From Cyanobacteria bacterium UBA11153 (GTDB lineage: Bacteria; Cyanobacteriota; Cyanobacteriia; Cyanobacteriales; Coleofasciculaceae), in assembly GCA_003511885.1 (NCBI GenBank), contig DOIX01000038.1, forward strand, positions 1 to 7,475: a DNA stretch of 7,475 bases, read 5' to 3'. A program made the position numbers and the translations under genes. Numbering within the stretch: the stretch's first letter is position 1; every line of letters starts with the position of its first letter. Shown piece after piece: positions 1 to 4,436 of this stretch. Under the pieces are notes generated by a model that saw nothing but the letters and a program-made list of their open reading frames with translations, did no database searches and had not been told where the DNA came from.

Positions 1-31
1 CTAAGCTGGAGGTTTTCCCTAAGTATTCTTA

Positions 32-673
32 CTAACGCCCCAAATCGTGTAGTGCGTGAATTGCCGCCGTACACTCTTGAGTTAAAGCTTCCAAATCTTC
101 TCTTTTACTTGAAGTAGGGGGAGGAATTAATTTACCAATCCGGACAGTAACTGGTACAGGTTTAGGAAGAGCAGAATTATTTTCAATAATTGCCTGAGTC
201 CCCCATAAACTAACAGGTAATAAAGGTACTTGCGCTTTGGCTGCAATTAAAGCTGCACCCAATTTGGGGTTAGGAATTCTAGCATCAGGAGTGCGAGTAC
301 CTTCTAAGAATATTCCCACACCCCACCCTTCTGAAAGACAATCAATCGCGGAGCGAATTGCACTACGATCCGCAGATCCTCGTTTGACAGGATAAGCCCC
401 ATATAACTTAATCGCTTGCTTCAATACGGGGATGCGAAATAATTCCTCTTTTGCCATAAAAGCTACGGGACGGCGCACGCAATTAGATAGAATTGGTGGG
501 TCAAAGTCGCTGGCGTGGTTGCTGACAGCGAGGAAAGGACCTTCCATGGGAACTTCTTCTGCACCATAAATCCGCACCTGAAAGTAAAGGTGCAGCATCG
601 GGCTAACTACCGACCATTTCAAGGCGTGGTAGAGGAGTAAACTGGCAAATGGTTCTCGGTTTTTCGTCTCCAA
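32..673 (-). CDS. plsC: 1-acyl-sn-glycerol-3-phosphate acyltransferase (PlsC/LPLAT family)
   Basis: This membrane-associated enzyme transfers an acyl group to lysophosphatidic acid to make phosphatidic acid, the precursor of membrane glycerolipids. The 213-residue protein has the acyltransferase motifs in order: NHASDFD at 52-58, giving the catalytic H-x4-D pair His53/Asp58; GAYPVKRG at 92-99; the substrate-binding EGTR at 124-127 inside FLEGTRTPD; and a proline motif VPLLPVSLWG at 149-158. The start is TTG (671-673): an in-frame TAA lies six codons upstream and no ATG intervenes. The next in-frame Met is residue 26, but residues 7-30 look like the usual N-terminal segment of cyanobacterial homologues, so TTG is preferred. 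No strong ribosome binding site is visible. It lies 117 bp downstream of fabD on the same strand, probably in one lipid-synthesis transcript. Family assignment is secure; acyl-donor specificity (acyl-ACP is usual in cyanobacteria) is inferred. Confidence 0.93.
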   Translation of the reverse strand: METKNREPFASLLLYHALKWSVVSPMLHLYFQVRIYGAEEVPMEGPFLAVSNHASDFDPPILSNCVRRPVAFMAKEELFRIPVLKQAIKLYGAYPVKRGSADRSAIRSAIDCLSEGWGVGIFLEGTRTPDARIPNPKLGAALIAAKAQVPLLPVSLWGTQAIIENNSALPKPVPVTVRIGKLIPPPTSSKREDLEALTQECTAAIHALHDLGR

Positions 674-730
674 AATCTTATTAGTAAATTAGAGTGGACT
701 TTTCTATTAGGGTATCAAAAAAGAGGTGAG

Positions 731-771
731 AGGTTAGAGGGTGGTGGTAATTTTTCCCTTTGCCTCTACCT
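731..771 (-). other. hairpin in the fabD-plsC spacer
   Basis: Inverted arms at 731-740 (AGGTTAGAGG) and 763-771 (CCTCTACCT) pair over 9 bp with one bulged base around a 22-base loop. On the minus strand a run of six T follows at 717-722, eight bases past the stem. This is too far for a classic intrinsic terminator, but it could attenuate or process the fabD-plsC transcript. The surrounding GAGGTGAGAGG text is simple purine sequence, so chance pairing is possible. Confidence 0.3.
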
Positions 772-790
772 AATATTTCTGGTGAGAGTC

Positions 791-1672
791 TCAATCTGCT
801 ATTTCAGCGATACTGCCAATATTTTCTAACACTAAATTAGGACACATCCGTTTGATTAATCCTGTAATAACTTTGCCAGGACCAATTTCTACTACTTTCT
901 CAATTCCTAACTCTGGTAACTGTAAGGAAATTTCTCGCCAACGGACGTTTCCTGTCATCTGTTTTTGCAGGCGATTCTTTAAAATTGAGGCATCTTGCGC
1001 TGGCAAAGGTTCCACATTGGATAATACGGGAATTTGAGCATCGTTAAAAGGAATGGATGCTAAAATTTCCTGAAATTCTGCTGCGGCTGGTGCCATGAAA
1101 GGCGAGTGAAATGCGCCGGATACGTTTAATTTGACGATGCGCTTGGCTTTGACTTTGCCTAGTAATTCTTCTACGGCTGTTGGTGTTCCAGAAATGACTA
1201 CTTGTGCGGGACTATTATCGTTGGCGAGTACGACATCATCTATTTTCTCGATTTCTGCGTCAAGTTGTTCCCGGTTAAAGCCAATTAATGCTGCCATCAT
1301 CCCGCCAGCAACGCTATCCATCAATTGAGCGCGACGTTTGACGAGATTTAAGCCTGACTCGAAGTCAAAGACTCCGGCAACGTAAAGTGCTACATATTCT
1401 CCTAAACTGTGTCCGGCAACTAGATTGGGCTGATTTCCTCTTTCCCGGATTAAGTCAGCGAGAATGGTTTCGACAACATAGAGACTGGGTTGGGTGTAGA
1501 GGGTATGGGAGAGTTTGTCTTCCTGACTTTGGCAAATTTCCCAGACATCCCAGCCCAGTATTTCCTTGGCTTTGTCGAATTTATCTTTAGCTTTTGCTTC
1601 CTTTACTAAATCTACTCCCATGCCAACGGCTTGAGAACCTTGTCCCGGAAACACCCATGCGGTTTTTGTCAT
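791..1672 (-). CDS. fabD: malonyl-CoA:acyl carrier protein transacylase
   Basis: Cytosolic enzyme that moves malonyl from CoA to the ACP phosphopantetheine arm, supplying the extender unit for fatty acid synthesis. The 293 residues are a normal FabD length. Visible motifs: FPGQGSQ at 8-14 (oxyanion hole Gln), QPSLY at 61-65, the nucleophile elbow GHSLGEY at 87-93 with catalytic Ser89, RRAQLM at 113-118 with the carboxylate-binding Arg, and GAFHSPFM at 186-193 with catalytic His189. The ATG is followed directly by the canonical TKTAWVFPGQGSQ opening, so the start is clear although no good Shine-Dalgarno precedes it. plsC follows on the same strand. In many cyanobacteria fabH precedes fabD; here a chromate transporter lies upstream, so fabH is not in this window. 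A possible -10 (GATAAT on the minus strand, 1732-1737) lies about 60 bp upstream without a convincing -35. Confidence 0.96.
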   Translation of the reverse strand: MTKTAWVFPGQGSQAVGMGVDLVKEAKAKDKFDKAKEILGWDVWEICQSQEDKLSHTLYTQPSLYVVETILADLIRERGNQPNLVAGHSLGEYVALYVAGVFDFESGLNLVKRRAQLMDSVAGGMMAALIGFNREQLDAEIEKIDDVVLANDNSPAQVVISGTPTAVEELLGKVKAKRIVKLNVSGAFHSPFMAPAAAEFQEILASIPFNDAQIPVLSNVEPLPAQDASILKNRLQKQMTGNVRWREISLQLPELGIEKVVEIGPGKVITGLIKRMCPNLVLENIGSIAEIAD

Positions 1673-1702
1673 CTGTTATTTGTTCTTTGTTATTGGTTGT
1701 TG

Positions 1703-1746
1703 GCGATCGCTTGTTTGTGACTAACAGTTAAATTATCCGCGATCGC
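1703..1746. repeat. two HIP1 octamers upstream of fabD
   Basis: GCGATCGC occurs at 1703-1710 and 1739-1746 in the fabD upstream region. Other copies are at 2255-2262, 2462-2469 and 2904-2911 inside chrA, 6435-6442 before gpsA and 6976-6983 within gpsA. This highly iterated palindrome is a marker of cyanobacterial chromosomes; its function is not settled. Confidence 0.9.
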
Positions 1747-1804
1747 GTACCTTTCTCATCCTCTGTTTTTTTGGAGAGTGGGGAGTGCAACAGCGGATGC
1801 CGTG

Positions 1805-1825
1805 GTGGGGAGTGGGGAGTGGGGA
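1805..1825. repeat. GTGGGGA heptamer tandem repeat
   Basis: Three perfect units of GTGGGGA lie in a row. A related G/A-rich patch sits at 1776-1787, and similar GGGGAGTGGG text recurs at 3071-3080 beyond the other end of chrA. Such short tandemly repeated repetitive (STRR) heptamers are common between genes of filamentous cyanobacteria. I see no terminator in this intergenic stretch. Confidence 0.8.
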
Positions 1826-1844
1826 AGATTTATTCGCGATTAAT

Positions 1845-1878
1845 AACTGTCAACTGTCAACTGTCAACTGTCCACTGT
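1845..1878. repeat. CAACTGT heptamer tandem repeat overlapping the chrA stop codon
   Basis: The heptamer CAACTGT repeats about five times (the first unit lacks its C; the unit at 1872-1878 has CC in place of CA). The array covers the chrA stop codon at 1864-1866 and encodes its last residues, so the end of the protein is set by the repeat. The unit length is seven, so copy-number change alters the frame and can shift the stop. Confidence 0.85.
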
Positions 1879-3048
1879 CAACCAACCTAGTATCGCCCCA
1901 CCTAAAACCAGGAAAGCGGAATTAAGTGAAAAACGAAGCGTCAAAATTGCCGAAATTATCGCAATTAACCCAGCTCGCCAATCAATAGTGCCACCTTGAA
2001 TGAATGTCGTGATGGCTAGATTTACAGTCACGACTCCCATCAAGGCGATAGAACTAACATTAACAGCATCTAAAAAAGCTGATGCCCATTTCGATTCGCG
2101 CAGGCGAGGAATGAGCGGATTGAGAAGGGCAACGAAGAGAAAAGAAGGAAAAAATATCGCAATAGTTGCGACAATCGCTCCAGGTAAACCTGCAATGAGG
2201 TAACCGATAAACGTCGCGGTAGAAAGGACTGGACCTGGAGTAAATTGACCAATTGCGATCGCATCTAGTAGTTGTTGCTGAGTTAACCAGCTATTTTCCT
2301 GGACTAATCCCCCTTCTAAAAAGGCGACTAAGACGTAGCCACTACCAAACAAAACGCTACCAACTTTGAGGAAAAACCAACCCAACTGCCACAAAGGTAC
2401 TGAAATTCCGGCTACTCCAGTCGCTGCGGAAGCTTTGAGGATTGCACCAGTCGATATACTTGCGATCGCGAAACTTACGGTTTGGTTGGATGGCGGCTCC
2501 TTCCCCGACGATAAACGCAACCAAATCATCCCGATAATTCCACCTAATAACAAGGCAACAATTTCGTTAACTCCGAATAATAATAAGTTAGCTACTCCCA
2601 ATAAAATCACCAGGAGTTTTTGGTTTTTTACTCCTTTCTTGCCCAACCGCCAAACCGCACCCAAAATAACCGCAATAATCGCTGGTTTAATTCCATAGAT
2701 AAATGGTGCAACCTGTGGTAATGTACCGAATTGAACATAAATCCATGCGAAAATAGCTGTAATTAAGACAGCAGGCAAAATAAAACAAACTCCAGCCAGA
2801 ATTAAACCCAGCCATCCCCCATAACTATATCCAACATGGATTGCCATTTCCGTCGAATTGGGGCCAGGAATCAGATTAGTTGCACCAATCAAATCCAAAA
2901 AATGCGATCGCGTTAACCACCCCCGGCGTTTGACCACTTCTTCTTCCATCATCGCGATATGCGCCGCTGGCCCTCCAAAGCCAATCGTACCCAATTTTAA
3001 AAACAATTTGATGATTTCTTTTAACCGATTCAAGTTGTGGTAAGACAT
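1864..3048 (-). CDS. chrA: chromate transporter family (CHR) membrane protein, two-domain form
   Basis: Inner-membrane carrier of the CHR family; characterised members export chromate, but many cyanobacterial ones are untested. From Met at 3048 it has 394 residues, about the usual length of the fused long form. Two homologous halves are visible. The N-half has a GFGGP motif (23-27), a W-L-T segment (44-46) and NLIPGPNSTEMAIHVGY (58-74). The C-half has FGSGYVLVAFLE (234-245), WLTQQQLLDAI (254-264) and FTPGPVLSTATFIGY (269-283). Each half has several hydrophobic membrane segments (about 10 in all). An in-frame ATG at 3138 would add 30 residues, mostly SLV triplets read from a 9-bp tandem repeat. 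I chose 3048 because family-like sequence (RLKEIIKLFLKLGTIGFGGP) begins just after it. The upstream ATG does have a purine-rich leader, so it cannot be excluded. The C-terminal TVDS and the stop lie in a heptamer repeat. Confidence 0.9.
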   Translation of the reverse strand: MSYHNLNRLKEIIKLFLKLGTIGFGGPAAHIAMMEEEVVKRRGWLTRSHFLDLIGATNLIPGPNSTEMAIHVGYSYGGWLGLILAGVCFILPAVLITAIFAWIYVQFGTLPQVAPFIYGIKPAIIAVILGAVWRLGKKGVKNQKLLVILLGVANLLLFGVNEIVALLLGGIIGMIWLRLSSGKEPPSNQTVSFAIASISTGAILKASAATGVAGISVPLWQLGWFFLKVGSVLFGSGYVLVAFLEGGLVQENSWLTQQQLLDAIAIGQFTPGPVLSTATFIGYLIAGLPGAIVATIAIFFPSFLFVALLNPLIPRLRESKWASAFLDAVNVSSIALMGVVTVNLAITTFIQGGTIDWRAGLIAIISAILTLRFSLNSAFLVLGGAILGWLTVDS

Positions 3049-3077
3049 ATTTGTCAAGAGGATAGGAATTGGGGAGT

Positions 3078-3136
3078 GGGAGACAAGGGAGACAAGGGAG
3101 ACAAGGGAGACAAGGGAGACGGGAAACAAGGGAGAC
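3078..3136. repeat. GGGAGACAA nonamer tandem repeat
   Basis: Four perfect GGGAGACAA units (3078-3113), a shortened unit, a variant GGGAAACAA (3121-3129) and a last partial unit form a 9-bp array just upstream of the preferred chrA start. Read on the minus strand in the chrA frame it encodes Ser-Leu-Val triplets. Nine bases are three codons, so whole-unit copy-number changes would keep that frame open. Confidence 0.9.
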
Positions 3137-3192
3137 ATTTTTTTTCTTTCCCTTTCAGAATCCCTCGTGTTTCAACCGGGGGAGTACGTCAA

Positions 3193-3201
3193 TGCTATAA
3201 T
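3193..3201 (+). promoter_or_regulatory. extended -10 promoter candidate (TGCTATAAT)
   Basis: A perfect TATAAT at 3196-3201 is preceded by TGC, giving an extended -10 element. The best -35-like match upstream (TTCAAC, 3171-3176) is weak and 19 bp away, but extended -10 promoters tolerate this. It points rightward into the large gene-free stretch, about 170 bp before the first strong RNA fold, so it could transcribe the RNA region. The reverse strand here reads ATTATAGCA and might also serve chrA. Confidence 0.45.
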
Positions 3202-3374
3202 GTCGTTCTTACATCAAGATTACAGTACAAACGCACTGGTGTCATCTGGCTCAATGGATACATAGTAGGGGAAAAGGGAGGATAGGAAAGGCACGAGTCT
3301 ATTTGGGAATCTGTCACAGCGATGGTTATTGATTTCTATGGGATTGGGGAATCATAAAAAGTATGCCATTGTCC

Positions 3375-3559
3375 GGTCAGCCTAATATTGAACCTTTGTG
3401 GCTTTGCCAACGTCTAAACGTGTACTACTGTCAGCACCCCGCACTGAAGTGGCTTGGCTCTCCTGCCTCCCCTTCAGTTAGCTGACCAGCCTAAGTCCTC
3501 AAAGACTACGTTATCGGCAAGCGTTAAAATTCCTACCTGGGAATGCGTTGCCAGTTCCC
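3375..3559 (+). ncRNA. structured RNA, 5' domain of the omega-RNA-like region
   Basis: Long-range stem 3401-3412/3509-3522 (GCTTTGCC..AACG with CGTT..GGCAAGC) closes a domain. Inside it are an apical stem made of GTCAGC 3430-3435 with GCTGAC 3481-3486 and ACTGAAG 3443-3449 with CTTCAGT 3472-3478, plus a small hairpin AGTC 3494-3497/GACT 3504-3507. A further hairpin, GGGAA 3539-3543/TTCCC 3555-3559, follows and competes with ATTCC 3529-3533/GGAAT 3540-3544. GGTCAGC at 3375-3381 can replace the apical strand by pairing with GCTGACC 3481-3487. The open bubble with a hairpin on its 3' side also recalls 6S RNA, which is the main alternative. Strand is inferred from the iscB-like stub and the promoter; stems alone do not fix it. 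Confidence 0.5.
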
Positions 3560-3591
3560 TGCTCTAGAACCAAAAAATTAAACAGTTTTAC

Positions 3592-3617
3592 GTTAGCGCA
3601 GCGGTGCGTTAGCACGC
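3592..3617. repeat. dispersed repeat, GTTAGCGCAGCG type, copy 1
   Basis: GTTAGCGCAGCGGTGCGTT followed by AGCACGC. Its first 19 bases recur at 4267-4285 with one difference (G to A). This resembles the short GC-rich dispersed repeats of cyanobacterial intergenic DNA. It can form small hairpins (GCGT-TAGC-ACGC) and probably interrupts the RNA region between its two folded domains. Confidence 0.7.
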
Positions 3618-3655
3618 GATAAGACAGTGTTTTTTTGGAAAGTACCGACCGATAA

Positions 3656-3890
3656 CATTGGTGAGGCGAACTTTACCGCTCCGAAAAACCTACCCAAGGC
3701 TAGACATAACTCGCCTAATGTGGACAAGTCGGAGCCTGCAGTCTCAGCTAGCAATGGCTAAGTTGATTCTGCAATGGGTGTTTTAGGGACAACCATATCC
3801 CTAGGGCGGGACAACCATACCCCGCCACCTCACTTAGGGGATGGCGGTTAAAACCGCTAATTCCGTTTCTTCCGTGCAATAAATTGGCAC
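3656..3890 (+). ncRNA. pseudoknotted structured RNA, candidate omega RNA (HEARO) core
   Basis: Two perfect helices cross: AGGCGA 3664-3669 with TCGCCT 3711-3716 (flanked by CATT 3656-3659 with AATG 3717-3720), and GCTCCGA 3678-3684 with TCGGAGC 3729-3735. This is an H-type pseudoknot. Next come TGCAG 3737-3741 with CTGCA 3769-3773 enclosing the hairpin TAGC-AATG-GCTA (3749-3760); ACCCA 3692-3696 could pair with TGGGT 3775-3779. Then come two adjacent hairpins sharing the same loop text (3784-3803 and 3805-3826), a competing 10-bp stem with one bulge (3822-3831/3837-3847), GCGGT-TAAA-ACCGC (3844-3857), and GTGCAAT/ATTGGCAC (3874-3890). The region has no open reading frame. Pseudoknots and a position 5' of iscB on the same strand fit an IscB omega RNA. 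The structure is seen directly; the family name is inferred. Confidence 0.55.
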
Positions 3891-3955
3891 AGTTTCTACG
3901 TTCTAGGTTTTTTAGATGAAGTAAAGCAAACTAATACTGACTTCGATATAGTGAC

Positions 3956-3989
3956 TTTTCCCAGTCAGGGGCGGCGAAGCTGGGGAAAA
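3956..3989 (+). other. hairpin TTTTCCCAG / CTGGGGAAAA
   Basis: Arms at 3956-3964 and 3980-3989 pair over 9 bp with one bulged G around a GC-rich 15-base loop. No T run follows, so it is not an intrinsic terminator. It lies between the pseudoknotted domain and the iscB-like stub and may be the 3' part of the same RNA. From 3990 to 4316 I see no gene: only a 10-bp tandem duplication, a GAAA-capped hairpin CAAC-GAAA-GTTG (4256-4267) and a dispersed repeat. Confidence 0.45.
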
Positions 3990-4070
3990 CCGCAAAACCA
4001 ACGAAGAAAGATTTCTCCCAGGAGCCAGCTTGAACTCATAACTATTGCGAGATCTACTCTTAGGCAAAAC

Positions 4071-4090
4071 CTTAGTAATTCTTAGTAATT
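4071..4090. repeat. 10-bp perfect tandem duplication CTTAGTAATT
   Basis: Two exact copies of CTTAGTAATT stand side by side; the second runs into the palindrome AGTAATTACT (4084-4093). This looks like a small slippage or insertion scar within the gene-free stretch. No function can be assigned. Confidence 0.6.
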
Positions 4091-4266
4091 ACTGGAAATA
4101 ATCAACCTAAGATGGAGACCAAAGTTTGAAAAATAACCTAGGTCAATGGGGGTGATGATACCAAGAAAAAAGCGCTAGTTTGTAGTAGTATCGCTATCGA
4201 GAAAAGAAGGAGTCAACGAGGTTTATAGCCTGAATATCGGTAGCAATTGTTAAATCAACGAAAGTT

Positions 4267-4293
4267 GTTAGCGCAGCGATGCGTTGGGGAAGC
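4267..4293. repeat. dispersed repeat, GTTAGCGCAGCG type, copy 2
   Basis: GTTAGCGCAGCGATGCGTT, then GGGGAAGC. The first 19 bases match copy 1 at 3592-3610 with one substitution, in the same orientation about 675 bp away. It lies 24 bp before the iscB-like start codon. Confidence 0.65.
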
Positions 4294-4316
4294 AGAAATG
4301 ACTAATGATTCCAGAA

Positions 4317-4400
4317 ATGGAAAATTATATTTTTGTCATTGATACCAACTTTTTGCCCCAGGCTTCTATTTCGCAAATTACCGGAAAATCGGCTTCATAA
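4317..4400 (+). pseudogene. iscB: truncated iscB (PLMP-domain N-terminus only)
   Basis: From the ATG at 4317 the frame reads MENYIFVIDTN and then 16 unrelated-looking residues before TAA at 4398-4400. IscB proteins typically open with M-x-N-Y/F-V-F-V-I/L-D-T/K-N, the first strand of the PLMP domain, followed by K-x-P-L-M/N-P. The match is close through Asn11 (4349) and then lost; the other two frames downstream do not clearly restore it. RuvC and HNH segments, which would take over a kilobase, are absent because the sigma factor gene starts at 4437. The stub could not encode a nuclease. It is therefore read as the 5' remnant of a deleted iscB, which supports calling the upstream structured DNA an omega RNA. 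The evidence is a short motif recognised by eye, so chance is not excluded. Confidence 0.55.
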
Positions 4401-4419
4401 TTATCAACTGCTTATTTAC

Positions 4420-4423
4420 GGAG
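4420..4423 (+). promoter_or_regulatory. ribosome binding site of the sigma factor gene
   Basis: GGAG lies 13 bases before the ATG at 4437, a slightly long spacing, and supports that start over the internal Met codons 14 and 19. A weak -10 candidate, CATAAT (4396-4401), precedes it without a convincing -35. Confidence 0.5.
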
Positions 4424-4436
4424 TCACGATAAACAG

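Larger units (their letters stand above)
3364..4400 (+). mobile_element. decayed IscB/OMEGA element: omega-RNA-like region plus iscB 5' stub
   Basis: This gene-free kilobase consists of two strongly foldable segments (3375-3559 and 3656-3890), a further hairpin at 3956-3989, and a short reading frame at 4317 that begins like IscB. OMEGA elements are arranged as a guide, then an omega RNA scaffold (also known as HEARO RNA), then iscB, on one strand. That is the order and orientation seen here, with the nuclease cut off after about 11 recognisable codons. Standalone omega RNAs without an intact nuclease gene are known in cyanobacteria and other bacteria. I cannot place the exact ends: no transposon end, TnpA gene or target duplication was identified. 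The boundaries given are those of the visible structure and the stub. Dispersed GTTAGCGCAGCG repeats inside suggest later insertions. The left limit, and hence the guide (which would be the bases just 5' of the scaffold), is uncertain. Confidence 0.5.

Noticed and set aside
852..1590. Plus-strand open frames opposite fabD
   Set aside because: They lie antisense to a complete, motif-bearing fabD and encode no recognisable protein.
3078..3136. CRISPR array
   Set aside because: The repeats are contiguous 9-mers without spacers, and no cas gene is present.
3185..3200. NtcA-type site GTA-N8-TAC upstream of the RNA region
   Set aside because: The 3' half reads CTA instead of TAC, so the motif is not met.
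3037..3285. Plus-strand open frame with a GDKGDKGDKG collagen-like stretch
   Set aside because: It is the reverse reading of the 9-bp tandem repeat upstream of chrA; nothing in it resembles a real protein.
3375..4060. tmRNA, RNase P RNA, SRP RNA or a group I/II intron as the structured RNA
   Set aside because: I found no GGAAAGTCCGG-type RNase P core, no tRNA-like 3' end with tag reading frame, no GGAAGCAGCA-type SRP motif and no intron domain V or typical ends.
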